A stretch of DNA of 64,000 bases, from contig CM045732.1 of NCBI GenBank assembly GCA_024760905.1, positions 54,138,496-54,202,495 on the forward strand, written 5' to 3'. This DNA comes from Plotosus lineatus. Lineage: Eukaryota; Chordata; Actinopteri; Siluriformes; Plotosidae. A program made the position numbers and the translations under genes. The notes beneath the pieces were generated by a model. The model was not told the DNA's origin, made no database searches, and was given only the letters and a program-made list of their open reading frames with translations. Of this stretch, positions 11,312-22,990 are shown piece by piece (position 1 is the first letter of the stretch; each line of letters opens with the position of its first letter).

Positions 11312-11555
11312 TATTTTAATAATTTTTAAAGGGTTTAAGGGTAGTATTGGGGGCTTTGGAATGAATCACGTGTTTTACATTTAAATTTTGGTTCAACTTA
11401 CGAAAAATCTAGGTTACGAAACCACTTCTGGAACGGATTAATTTCGTAAGGTGAGGTACCACTGTATATTCTAAGTTACAATAAAGTACTACAGCTTATA
11501 TAACTTATGAAACTTATTATTTTTTTTTTTTTTATTAAATATCACTCAAACAGAT

Positions 11556-11670
11556 TTTACCTGCGGCCAGAGTTGATTGAGCTAGGTACCAGTGTCCCCA
11601 CGATCCCATTAAGATTAATCAGTTCAGTGAACGAATCAATGAATGACTAACTGAAATGACTGAATGAATA
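11556..11670 (+). mobile_element. SINE A/B tail fragment, degenerate
   Basis: Diverged copy of the shared tail (gccagagttgattgagctag...aagattaatcagttc) with a (GAAT)n-like end. Confidence 0.55.
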
Positions 11671-12265
11671 AAACAAACTTTAAAAATAAGAAATGATCTG
11701 CCCTTTAAGATAAAAAGTACTAATTTACACATTAGAGGAAAATGGTCTACTTCACACTGTTGTTGATTATGTATGTATAATAACATGCCTTAAATCTGTC
11801 TATGTAAAGCTTTAGTCATTGAGAGCCAAGTCAGTAGTAAATAGTTTTTACAGATTAAGTTAAGGTTCCATCCAGACCAGTGTTCCATCCACTGTTCAAC
11901 GCTACCTCATCCTTTTTCTTTGAGAGGTACTTAAAAAGTCATCGTGAGGCAGTTGGTAAATATCACTGTAATGCCATTTCATGTTTGTTGCATTTACTCT
12001 TATAAAATGTGATAAATATGTCGCTGGAGTGGAGGTCACATAACCTCGACGCTTCAAAAAATATTCGAGCAGGACAACATAATGCTTTCCAAGTTTGCGG
12101 AACAAATGAAATTCTGCTGCTCGGTTGCACTTTGCCTCCAAACAACCATTACAACTAGCTTTATATATTGTCTGAGCAGCAGACCATCAAATGGTGTTTT
12201 CCTTTTTGTGCCAGAGCGCTCTAAAAGATGGAGAATAGCAATCTGCCACCAGAATGTAAGGGTAT
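11671..12265. other. NPAS3 intron, no recognised feature
   Basis: Unique intronic DNA. No exon signal found. Confidence 0.4.
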
Positions 12266-12285
12266 AACACACACACACACACACA

Positions 12286-12335
<50 letters not shown>

Positions 12336-12349
12336 TGTGTGTGTGTGTA
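12266..12349 (+). repeat. (CA)n(GT)n palindromic microsatellite
   Basis: A (CA)n run of about 66 bp passes directly into (GT)n at about 12333, forming a self-complementary block. Confidence 0.95.
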
Positions 12350-13942
12350 TTAGTTGGTAAATCATTTGAATAATTTTCACTATAGATTTCACCTGTTAAA
12401 ACTGTTATGAAATCTACCATGAGCTCGATGTCTGTGTGTCTACTATTAACAATATAACTCTTCAGCAGTATCATGAATGTGCATGCCATGTGGTATTGCT
12501 TGGTGAGTTTTCACTGGAAATTGCATACATCGTGAGGGAATGGCCAAAGGGCAGAGAATAGCTGGAAAATTCAAGGCTGCTTATGAAGACAGTATTTGCA
12601 TATTCAATATAGAGCGAGCCCCGAAAAAAGGGACCAAACACGCTGTGTTTATATTTGGTGTGCGAGGGCCATTTCATCTTGGTTTAGTGTTTTTGTTATC
12701 TGCTGAGATTACATATATAAACAATATTTGATCATTTTTCTGCTGTAACAACCATTCTTTTGCTTGCAAGACACCCCCTCCCCAAACCTTTCAGCATTTG
12801 CTCTAACCAATTTTGCATTTGTGGTGCTAAAAAATTAATCTAAGTGCTGGCCGGTGGGGAACGCTGGGGATCCGGGCTGATTTATTGCAGGCTTAATTCA
12901 GAATGGCTGGAGATGATGAACGCCACTGAGAGTGGGCAGTTACACGTTGGTAGTATGAAACTGGCTGTTCCGAGTTGTTTGATTGAAAATCACATAAATC
13001 AGGAGAACGAACGAACCTACAGTCTCGCAAATCTTTGAACAAAAATATGCACTCTGTACATTACATTATTATTGGAGCGTCACAGGTTGCATGCAGTTAC
13101 TTACTCTTTAAATGCCAGGGATTTATATGGCTTTCAAATAAAAAGGTCTTGGCTCACATAAGAGGTCTATATTTTTCCATGATTTTATGAGTTACCAAGG
13201 AGATATACTAAAAACTAAACTAAAAAAGTAGCAAAATTAATAAATAAATGTCAAATGGAGGAAGCAGACTGTACTGTGGAACTCAGGGAGATCTTAAAAT
13301 CTTGGAATAAATCTTGAAGTTTGTGCTGCAGTTAGAGCAATTGGATTATTTCACTTAGTTTATGTTCTTGTTTTGAATTTAGGGCCAGAACCTGATGAAA
13401 ATAAGATCTGCTCAGTGCAGCATTCTTTGCTGATCGTATAATTTCTTTACTTTTCTGATGAGCAGGGAGATCTCTGGCCTGCTGTATAGTTTTCTGGAAA
13501 AGACAGCAATATGAAAGTCATTCAGAAAACTGCCTCATGAGATCTCGAGCCTGAACTAATCGCAACTTTGACCCACTTCTGGATTCCGACGAGTGAATCA
13601 ATTGAGCCAAAGTCTCCCTTGGGACCAGAAAAAAGTTAACGCAACTGCAATTTTAGTTTCACTGTAACACTACACTACCTGTAGACCACTTTGACCCAGT
13701 TGGTTGTGGAGACTTGCTAATTTTGCACATGACCAAATATCGACTGTAATATACAGTATTGAATAAATGTGGAATAAAACATGACAGGCATGTAGTTATA
13801 GGGAAATAATAAGCAGCAATTTGGTTTGATGCTGGCATTGTACAAAGCTGTAGGGCTGTAAACAACTTGAAGATGATTATTTTCCTATAACAGAATCCCT
13901 CTAGGTTTATTCTTTTTAAACCGCAGCAATTTATCAATAAAA
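12350..13942. other. NPAS3 intron, mostly unique
   Basis: No repeat family recognised. The part around 12480-13040 has balanced composition and looks like single-copy sequence. No splice-framed exon found. Confidence 0.4.
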
Positions 13943-14240
13943 TCACTCATTCAATCATTCATTCATTTGTTCAGCTGCTTTATCCTATCAGCGTTGCAGA
14001 AGTCTGGAGCCAACCTCAGCTGACTCTGGGCTAAGGTGTGGGGTACACCCTGAACAGCTTACCAGTCCTTCACAAGACCAACCATTCACAATCACACCTT
14101 GAAGTGATTTGGAATAACCAATTCGCCTGATGTGCACCGTCTTTGGACTTTGGGAGGAAATCAGAGTACCTGAAGGAAACCAACACATGCACAGGGATAA
14201 CATGCCAACTGCACACAGAAACTCCCACACCGAATGTTTT
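13943..14240 (-). mobile_element. SINE-B copy (minus)
   Basis: Minus-strand copy. It has (ATTC)n at the left, the shared tail (agctgactctgggctaag) and the body (gtctttggactttgggagga, gggataacatgcca). The tRNA-like head is missing or eroded. Confidence 0.7.
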
Positions 14241-14582
14241 ATATTATGTGACAGAATATCTGCAAAAAAAAAAAAATCCTGATGTCACTTATGTCCGGGG
14301 AAGTATATTCAGTTTTTTATATACTACTAAATTGATTCATTTTAAAACCGTACTCGTGCCAAAAGGGTATCTGAACAGATTAATAGTTTTCAAGGGCAAA
14401 ATGAATGTCAATGACATTAAAGAACAGTTTCTTTATTTTTATGAAAACCTTTAATCCAGATATGTATAAGAAATATATTTAGGTATTTCAAATGTATTTA
14501 ATGATTCAGAACACCAGAGGGCAATATTTTTAGAATCAATAATTTTTATTAAATCAAAAGAATAGAGCATAATACGAAATAT

Positions 14583-14800
14583 CCACGCATTTGCTAAACT
14601 GCTTAATCCTACTAGGGTTGAAACAGCTTGACAGACCATGTCAGGACAACACACAAATATTCACACTCACACTTGCACCTAGGGGAAATTTGGAACAGTC
14701 AGTTACCTTAATGTGCATGTCTCTGGATGGTAGGAAAAACCTGATTACCCACAGGAAACATGCAGACTTCATACACGAACCCCCTGTCCAAGACTGGGAC
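14583..14800 (-). mobile_element. SINE-B-related copy (minus), degenerate
   Basis: Diverged minus-strand copy: aaactgcttaatcctactag tail, then aatgtgcatgtctctggatg and the cacaggaaacatgcagactt body. Confidence 0.6.
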
Positions 14801-15087
14801 TTTAGAACTTTTACAGTAATGTAATATAATTTTATATTCGTATAAATTATTGCATAATACCTTTCAATGCATATTAGGATTTTGTACTGGATTTTTGGAA
14901 GATCTTTGAGGAATATTGTAGTTGTAGTCAGTATTGAACTTATACTGTATCCTAACACAGCAATACTTTACTTATCCTGTGAAGTAGAATTACTATAATT
15001 TTGTTAGAATCATAGGTTGTTGCCCAGGTCATGCACTTGGTAGATGGTCCTTTCTGACGTGGCTATAAATTGCAGGTAAGCTGTAAT

Positions 15088-15841
15088 GTTTTAAACATGT
15101 AAAACCCCCTGTTTTAAACATGTAAAAACAATAAATATTTAATAATAATAATACATGTACAGTAATATTCATAATAATTAATAATAAATAAGAATAAAAT
15201 AAGAATAAACAATAAGTTAACTAAACCTTCCAATTATTGACTGCAGCGAAGATGTTATGTGGGCAGGCATGAAGTGCGTAACAGAGGAAGAGAAGAATTT
15301 TGCGCATGTGCACGTTACAAATGCCAGTGAAGAAAGGCTAGTGGAGAGCTCCCACAAGGCCAGTGCTTCTCAAATAATGGAGCGTGCTCCCATTGGGGGA
15401 GGCGCGTATGACCCTGGGGAGCATGCTTTTTTGCCATACTGTACTAAAATTAAGTGTAATTGTGCATCCTCTACAGTAGGCGGCAGTGGCGCTCTCACTG
15501 TTTTCCCTGTGGTGTAGGGAAAAAGCACCGAGCAAACGATATTAAGTGCAGTAATCACTATTCTTAGTTGCACGCGGGGAGATGGGGAGGCATGAAATGT
15601 TTTTTTTTTTTTCTCTTCCTATTTGGGGCATCACAGAAAATAATTGAGAAGCACTGCACAAGGCGTTCACGGAGTACGGAAGAATACTCATGGAAGTATA
15701 CGAGGCTAATCGACCCGGAAAAGCCATTTCCCCTTCGTAAATCAAAATTTTGCTCGTTGGATGGGGAACTTTTTGGTCGTATCGAAGCTCGTATTATGTA
15801 AAATTTGTTATAAAAGACACTCATAAGTCAGGGTACAACTG
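15088..15841 (-). mobile_element. Tigger-like MITE, left end missing
   Basis: Minus-strand relative of the MITE at 56942-57885. The right end, tcataagtcagggtacaact plus g, is followed by TA at 15842-15843. The left terminal repeat is absent. It carries a hAT MITE (15361-15656) at the same internal site as the 56942 copy. Confidence 0.7.
15361..15656 (-). mobile_element. hAT MITE nested in the Tigger-like MITE
   Basis: 296 bp with inverted ends cagtgcttctcaa / ttgagaagcactg. It is flanked by a perfect 8-bp duplication, cacaaggc, at 15353-15360 and 15657-15664, which is diagnostic of hAT transposition. Confidence 0.85.
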
Positions 15842-15856
15842 TATTTGGGTTTTGTA

Positions 15857-16063
15857 TGCTATGGTGCAGCACGTCTGCGTCACATCAAGAAGGCCTGGGT
15901 TTGATTCCTGGGGTTGTGCGTTTGCATGCTATACTCATGCTAGTGTAGGTTTTCCTCCCGGTGCTCTGGTTTCTTCCAACAGTTCAAACACATGGACAAC
16001 ATTCGAATTGATTGTTACAAATTAACCTTAGCTCTCTCTCTGTGTGTGTGTGCGCATGCGTGC

Positions 16064-16100
<37 letters not shown>

Positions 16101-16238
16101 GCTAATTTTATGTGTGTGTTGGCCTGCAGTGGTCTGGCAAACTGTCTACGGTGTACCTTGCCTTGTCCAGAGTTAGCCGAGATGGACGTCTGCCTCATCG
16201 CAACCCTAATAAGGATAAAGCAGCTTAGAAAATGAATG
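15857..16238 (+). mobile_element. SINE-B copy with internal (GT)n
   Basis: The head (cgtctgcgtcacatcaagaa), body and shared tail are present. A (TG)n run at about 16041-16096 interrupts the body where other copies have a gtgtgagtgtgaatg stretch. Confidence 0.7.
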
Positions 16239-16880
16239 GTGTCTGAATGCACCAAATTGAGTTGATACATATTTCATTTTTATTATCTAGTCAGTACACA
16301 GGTTGTAGTAGCACACAGAATGTCAGATGGTCGTCCTAAATGTCGGATCCACAGAAAATACTGTTCGTTTACAATTCTTTAACAATGGCATTTTTTGGAC
16401 TTCTTTCACTGTATAATGTAGGTGGACTGTTTAGGAGCCATGACCAAAAATATGGGCATGATCGTTTCATAGTGGTCATCTTTTTTGTGCAATTGCACAA
16501 TACAAAATGGTACAGTAGTTACTGGGCTTAACATGTAATTACTGCAGTGCTTAGTTTTTTTCCCCACGAGCAACTATAAATAGTATTATTTGTCTATAAA
16601 ATTATTAGTACACCTCTAGATAACATTGTATCTTTATTAACATTAAAAACAAAAAATATACAGTAGTTCAAGTTACAATAAACTTCATTTACATTGTTTT
16701 TTAATCTGTGATTGAAAAGATTTAAAGTGCACCAATGTGCCTGAAATGAAAAAAATGCATCCTTATTTAAACCCATTCTACTTATTTTTGCCTTAATATC
16801 TGCCTCTCTGTCCACCTTTCTCTTTGTTCCTGTAAGAAATTTTTCCGTGTTGTTGAGGGGTCTTTTACTGCACTTCATAT
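16239..16880. other. NPAS3 intron, no recognised feature
   Basis: AT-rich unique sequence. No exon or repeat recognised. Confidence 0.4.
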
Positions 16881-17088
16881 TGTTTGCTTGTGCGAAAAAC
16901 CGCTACACCATAGCGTGACCTTGAGAGTGCCACTGCCAACTAGTGGAGCGGAGGTGCAATTACACTCAATTCTCATATACAATTCCAGAAAAACATCTTC
17001 CCCAGGGTCATACGTGCGTCCCCCGGCATCACACTGTGCCCCCCCCTGGCATCATACCGGGGCGCACCCCACTATTTGAGAAGCACTG
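16881..17088 (+). mobile_element. free-standing hAT MITE copy, truncated
   Basis: Matches the inner part and right end of the hAT MITE at 15361/57139 (gagagtgccactgcc, ccagggtcatacgtgc, cactatttgagaagcactg) without the surrounding Tigger-like sequence. The left end is missing. Confidence 0.7.
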
Positions 17089-17114
17089 AACTACTGGTAA
17101 AGTTGCTGACTGTT

Positions 17115-17458
17115 AATTCATTCATTCATTCATTCATTTTCAGAACCACTTAATCCTAATTAGGGTTGCTGGCAACCATCGCAGCCGACTCCAGTTGAGG
17201 GCAGAGTACATCCTGGACAGCTTGGCAGGCCATTGCAGGGCAGAAACATGCTGACTGCTATTCAGCCTACTCTTGACAAAATCAACAATGGTTCTTTCAC
17301 ATGCTTCTCACCATAGACAGTGAGAGACATGGCCGGCCTTTGATAACCCAGTTTGCTACACTGGGGGGAGACAGCAGTGACAACCATTGACAGCAGGTCT
17401 CGAACCCCCATCCTTGGGATTGGTAATTCAGCACATTACCACCGGGCCACCACTGCCT
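17115..17458 (-). mobile_element. SINE-A copy (minus)
   Basis: Near full length on the minus strand: (ATTC)n, shared tail, the A-specific body (gtgagagacatggccggcct) and the tRNA-like head (ccaccgggccaccactgcc). Confidence 0.85.
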
Positions 17459-18164
17459 GGTTACTGTCTGTGCAGAATCAATTTTACATTCTGCAGTCAG
17501 TTCTAAACATGTGAGTCCTTCAATAAATCCTGGAACGAAAGAGTAAGATTTGCTAGTTGTGTTATTGATAACGACACATAACTGTACAATAGCTGATGAA
17601 ACTAATTTACTGTTCGTGAAGTAATATAGCTATCCAATATTTGATAAGCATTTCAAGGTTTACACAGAATCTTTACTGAAAGGATTAAAATTATACCACT
17701 TTAATATAATTATTCTTTTCTTCCTTTTTAAAGAGGGTGTTGTGTATCAAACTGGGAGGGAACAATGCTATGCTGTGCTCAGTGAAAACTTTTCAGCTGA
17801 TAGGTAAATTCGTGAATATGTCGGTAGCCTCCTGGTGATGAATTATCCTCTGGCTGAGATGAATGAGCAGTAAATGAAAGAAATAATTGCTCCATTTTGA
17901 TAACAGAAAGCTGTACATCATTGCAAGCAAAGAGCAGTCACAGTGCGTATCAGACATTTCATGGAGCTACTATTATGAAACTATCGTTAGACTTCTGCTC
18001 ATATTAAATCCTTATATTATTGTGGAAAGAGCACAAAACAGAGACACACAAATATATAGTTTTCTTAATAAAAAACAAAATATGCTGCACAGGTCACATA
18101 AATGAATCATGTGAAACACCTCACTGTGATCCGAACACATGTTCAGATTCTTTGCGTGGGTTTT

Positions 18165-18203
<39 letters not shown>

Positions 18204-18434
18204 AAAATATTCTAAAAGATATTTTGAACAGTCTGATAATGTATAAAAACGAGTTTTTCCCCTCTTTTCTTAGTACTAATCAGATTATAACATATTCTAC
18301 TTCCTATAGGCTCATAGAAAAATGTATAAATCGTTTATTAGGGTATTAATAAATGATACCAGTTATAAATAATGAAAAATGTTAGAATTGAGTTTTTATT
18401 GTACTTGCATTCCTAATCTGTTACTGTACGACAG
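17459..18434. other. NPAS3 intron leading to the bHLH exon
   Basis: Ordinary intronic sequence with a (CA)n run at about 18167-18203. The acceptor of the bHLH exon closes it. Confidence 0.5.
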
Positions 18435-18679
18435 GTTGCAGGCTCTGAGGAAGGAGAAATCACGTGACGCGGCACGTTCACGCAGAGGGAAGGAGAACTT
18501 CGAGTTCTATGAATTGGCCAAGATGCTGCCACTGCCAGGCGCCATCACCAGCCAGCTGGATAAAGCCTCCATCATCCGCCTCACCATCAGCTACCTGAAG
18601 ATGAGGGACTTCACCAGCCAAGGCGACCCGCCTTGGAACCTGCGCATTGAAGGACCACCACCCAACACCTCAGTCAAAG
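18435..18679 (+). CDS. NPAS3: NPAS3 bHLH exon (internal coding exon)
   Basis: This 245-nt exon encodes the basic helix-loop-helix domain of neuronal PAS domain protein 3, a nuclear class I bHLH-PAS transcription factor that pairs with ARNT-type partners. The exon starts with the last base of a split codon, then reads [20 protein letters not shown] (basic region), helix 1 [14 protein letters not shown], helix 2 [18 protein letters not shown] and the linker [19 protein letters not shown], 81 full codons in all. The acceptor is acag at 18431-18434, with a modest pyrimidine tract. The donor is AAG|GTCAGA at 18679/18680. It ends in phase 1, which matches the exon at 60294. The linker with PPWNLR and PPPNTSVK separates it from NPAS1 and SIM. 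The open frame continues into the intron to 18849, but that part is low-complexity and not coding. Family knowledge: NPAS3 acts in neurodevelopment. The identity comes from remembered family sequence, not a search. Confidence 0.95.
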
Positions 18680-19210
18680 GTCAGAGGTCACACACTGTCC
18701 TAAAATCCTTCTCTTTTCTTCTCTTTGCCTCTCTTTCATTTTTCTCTGCCCTATTTTCTTCTGTTCTCCTCTTGATTATGGTAATGAAATTGTTGCAGAG
18801 CAGCTTCAGACTTTTTCTTGGAGTCACATATTCATCTCAACATGCATAAAATACAAAAGGGGAAGAGAAATGGCAAACTAAAAATGATAAATAAATCCAA
18901 TTAATCCAGCCCCTTAGCACTAAAGGCTGGATCAGGTCATAATTTGTTGTGTAGGGTATATGAGGTGAAAGAAAGAGCGTTTGTCATGCTTCATGGAAGC
19001 CTAATTAGTTGTAAATAGTACTATACTGAAATAGTCTATAGATTTAACAGTAACTATGGATTCGTTGTTGGGCAGTAACAACCATATGAGTAATGGACCT
19101 CTTTAATGAACTAATACTAAACCTCAGGTGGTACAGAATACCCAGTCTTAATGGAATTTTACACCAAAAAACTTTTTTGGTTTTCCATGACAGCAGACGT
19201 TTGCTCGCGT

Positions 19211-19211
<1 letters not shown>
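18680..19211. other. NPAS3 intron after the bHLH exon
   Basis: Intronic sequence beginning at the donor. It is pyrimidine-rich at first (ttcttttcttctctttgcct), and no other feature is recognised. Confidence 0.5.
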
Positions 19212-19254
<43 letters not shown>

Positions 19255-19258
19255 TCAC
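19212..19258 (+). repeat. (CA)n microsatellite
   Basis: (CA)n run of about 45 bp. Confidence 0.95.
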
Positions 19259-21653
19259 ACAGCATTGTATTTCTGTCTTTGATGGGACATATATTAACGT
19301 AATGCATTCAGTTGACCTAACCTTACCCATCAAACTAACTGCTGAACCCCCACTTTTATCTTACCCGTAACTCAAAAGTAATCCTAACCTGATCCCTGAA
19401 ATCAAGACTTAACCCTCAAACAGTCCTTTGAAGAAGTAAGGACCAGCCAAAATGCCCTTGCACTAATGATTTAAGAATGTTGTACAGTCCTCAATATGCA
19501 GCAGGTGCAAGTACACCAATAATATTTTTAGGATGGAATATAACAGGTATTTCGCTCCATTCTGTTGATTTAATAACTATGGGATAAAAATATCCAACTC
19601 GAGGTCATGGAATAAGTGTTATAAAAAAATAAAGATATACAGACAAATATGTCAGTAGTCCAAAAACATCTAAAGATGGTCATTATCTAAAAATGTGTGC
19701 GTGTGGGGGGTGGGGGTGGGGAGGTGTTGCTTGGCTTTTTTGTTGTTGTTTTTGTTTTTTAAACTACCAGTAGGAGACTTAATTTAATATATTTAAATGT
19801 TTTGGTTTTTCTACTGCCTTGCTCTGCAAATGAGAATCAGTTAGGAGAAGTGGAATAAGTGCAGAACTGAAAATGGCCATAGGGACCAGAGAAATTGCAT
19901 GCATTTCAAGGAGGCTGCATTCTGTGTATTCTGGCCAGCACACAACAGATGGCATCATTGTCGTCTCTCTTTGAAGAAACGCATGAATTTTAATGAGAAA
20001 ATGTATATACAGAATAATTTGGTGTACAATTCACATTTGGAGAACTGTGCCATTTGTACCATGAAACTGTCTGTGCCAAACAAAAACAACATTACACCTT
20101 GAAAGAAATGTATTAATTGCCTACTACGGTGTGTAATTTAATGAATCCTTAGAATGGTGAGTTTATAAAAGAGTAGCACACTCAGGCTGGCTTTCCGTCC
20201 TTCTGTCTCATTGACAGCAGCACTTTGAATTGAATCAGGAGCTGGGTCCATTTTATTTGCACTACATTTCGAACAGAGCCTGCTATCGATTCCTGTTGTG
20301 TTGCCCTGCGTCACTCAAGTTAATGGATACTCAGTGCACTGACCCGCCTTCCAAGCCCATGAATCTGTGTTTATTCTTTGATTGGAGTGACTATATGGCC
20401 TTGACCTACAGAGGGAGGGAGCTTTCCCTCTCTGGCTTGCTCCGGATTGTTCTGGGATAAAAGAGCGTGACACATTTTGATCAGCATGGGGCACACTAAT
20501 ACAAGCATATGGTGCATTATTGCATCAGGTGGAGTGGTGTAGAGGGCAGGGCCCATTTCTGCTCTGGATGGCTGTGGCACCTGACTCAAGGTGAGCTGGA
20601 GGAAAATGATATTGTTTCTGATGCATGGAAGTCCCCAGTTCATTTGGCAGTTCAGTCCCTCAATCAATTTGCTCGTGACTGTACATGTGGTGCTGCAGCG
20701 ACAGGCCACACGGCTGTTATTACACCAGATTCACTGAGGGAAAAACCTAAGCTGACTCCCTGTAAGGCATTTCTACCTAATAACTGATGATTGTAACCTT
20801 TAGGGAAATCTTGCCGCAGCTGTGTTTGGCAGATCTCCCTGCTCTCAAGGAACGGCACTTTGCTTAAAGAAAAATCAACATTCTCTGTTATTTTCGTTTC
20901 TATAGGAATAAAGAATAGGTTGGAGCTGGCATTTGTACTGTGCTGATGGTTTTCACAGTCGCCAAACATCATTAAAATGAAGCCCTCTTCTCTTGAATAC
21001 AAAACAAAGGTGACAAAGCAGAGATTGCTGGCCCTTATCTGTAATAAAAGCTCCCCATATTACTGGCATCTGAACTAAAAGAATTTGACCTCCACTTCTC
21101 AAGTGTTGATTTATTATCATAACTCCTGTGAGCGTGCTGCCTCTCCTCTTCGCGCCTGTTGACCTTTACAGTAATTGACCCATCAACTAATTTTTTTTTC
21201 CTGGAGTGTTTTAACCAAAATTTGCTAGTCTCTGTCAGGAGCGTTTCACATCTGTTGAAGGACACTGCACAAACAAGCATGACCTTTCTGTTGTTTGGAG
21301 GCTGGCGCGGGCCTCCTGACCCCCTCCACCACCTGTGCATTCATTATTCATGCATGCAGAGCAGAGAGCAGTCACCAAAATGCCACACTTCACCAGGCAC
21401 ACACTTACACCCACATGCACACACTCCAGAAAACTATACGTTCTTGCCTCTGCCATTCATGTGTCTCATGCCTATAAACAGGTGAAGTGCAGAGGCCAAG
21501 CCTTTTCCCAGCATCCTTTTCAATTCCAAGAAAGAAGACTTGGAATGGATCCATATGAAGGCAGAATATTACTCTGTATCCTGTTTTTAATCGGATTTAG
21601 ACGTTCGAGGCAGAAAAAGTCATTTAGTATTTAGCACAACAATAAATTGAACT

Positions 21654-21657
<4 letters not shown>
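19259..21657. other. NPAS3 intron, unique; possible conserved non-coding DNA
   Basis: Free of recognisable repeats. The stretch 20200-21100 has balanced composition and looks like the single-copy DNA often found as conserved non-coding elements in developmental-regulator introns. That is inference. No coding exon is seen. Confidence 0.35.
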
Positions 21658-21692
<35 letters not shown>

Positions 21693-21720
21693 CACACGCA
21701 CACACACACGCACGCACACA
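21658..21720 (+). repeat. (CA)n microsatellite
   Basis: (CA)n run with CG interruptions. Confidence 0.95.
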
Positions 21721-22023
21721 AACATACCATGTATGTCCTGGTGGAAATGTAATTTTTGAATTATTTAAAAGTGCAATGCTGGATTGACTGGAAACACTAA
21801 TTAGCTGACATGAATGCTGGCGATTTAGGGTTTAATCTGTATTAGCTGAGCAGCTTTGTAACTTTGTAAGCCATTTCTAAGATCTCCACTAATTAAAACT
21901 ACTTGGATGCACCTATCAGTTGGTGATCTTCTGCTGTTATGCAGATGTGTTTATTATATAAAGAATAAAACAGGAAAAGCTTTGCTGCTGTAAGGTATAG
22001 TGAGATGACAAACAAGAATCTCT

Positions 22024-22025
<2 letters not shown>

Positions 22026-22070
<45 letters not shown>

Positions 22071-22085
22071 TATTATTATTATTAA
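22026..22085 (+). repeat. (TTA)n microsatellite
   Basis: (TTA)n array. It directly abuts the 3' tail of the minus-strand SINE-A, and a short TTA/CTT run lies on the other side. Confidence 0.9.
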
Positions 22086-22385
22086 TCCAGTCGTTCATTT
22101 TTTTTAACTGCTTAATCCTAATTAGGGCTGCGGGGAGGCTGGCACCCATCTCAGCTGACTTTGGGTGAGGGAAGGTGACACCCCGGACAACTTGTCAGGT
22201 CATCGCAGAGCAGGACCATGGTGGTCCAAAGGCCTACTCTTTTTAAATGATGACAAAGATTCTTTTACATGCCTCTCACCACAGAGAGTGGTTAGCTTTT
22301 TGATAACCAAGTTAGCTGCACTGAGGGTGTTACTCTCGACCTTTGGATCAGTAAACCAGCAACTTAACCACTGAGCCATCACTGC
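22086..22385 (-). mobile_element. SINE-A copy (minus) in a (TTA)n array
   Basis: Shared tail (aactgcttaatcctaattag), A-type body (acatgcctctcaccacagag) and head (accactgagccatcactgcc). Trinucleotide repeat lies on both sides. Confidence 0.85.
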
Positions 22386-22650
22386 CCTTCTTCTTCTTCT
22401 TATTATTATAATGAAACACAGCTTTAGATGTTTTCAGTCAACCTATAATTCTGTGGAACACCTTAAAAGACACTTATGTTATCACTTACATTATATAGCA
22501 TCTATAAATATAAATAATAAAAACCCCATATCTTGTTTTTGTTACTGAGAAACTGCAGTGTTCAACTCAGTCCTGAAGTTCCAATCACACTAAACATTTG
22601 TTTGATAAATGATAAATAAACATGCCCTTGCATTTATATTTCTTCTGATA

Positions 22651-22990
22651 ACTCACTCACTCACTCATTCACCTGCTTAATCCTGTTGGGCCTGTGGGGA
22701 GCCTATCTCGGATCACGTTGGGTGAAAGCAGGGTACACCCTGAAGAGCTCACAAATCCATTGCAGAGCCAACACACAATTTTCACAATCATGTTCATACC
22801 CAGACACAATTGCCAATTATCTCCTGTGCACGTCTTTGGGCTCTCGGAGGAAACCAGAGTACACGTAGGAAACCCACACAAGCACTGGGAGAACATGCAG
22901 CCTCCACACAAAAGGCCTAGCAGAGCCTGGGACTCAAATGCAGGAACTTCTAACTGTTCTTTGGATGTGCTAATTGCTATGACATGCCAC
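22651..22990 (-). mobile_element. SINE-B copy (minus)
   Basis: (ACTC)n/(ATTC)n start, shared tail, cgtctttgggctctcggagg, gggagaacatgcagcc body and a worn tRNA-like head at the right. Confidence 0.75.

Larger units (their letters stand above)
9297..11464 (+). mobile_element. Tigger-like (TcMar) DNA transposon with nested copy
   Basis: The terminal inverted repeats match: cagtggtacctcacattacg at the left, and the right end reads cagtggtacctcaccttacg on the other strand. TA duplications at 9295-9296 and 11465-11466 flank the element. This is the Tigger/pogo pattern. The left part holds a CCAAT-rich promoter-like tandem repeat (9447-9600) and a remnant of a transposase HTH (about 9850-9930). A second related element (9932-11311) is inserted inside it. 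It is non-functional. Confidence 0.8.

Noticed and set aside
18379..18849. One long frame through the bHLH region
   Set aside because: Only 18435-18679 is coding by splice sites, phase and homology. The rest is intron.
21159..21634. Overlapping open frames of about 100 codons on both strands
   Set aside because: No domain, no splice context, no codon pattern; chance frames.
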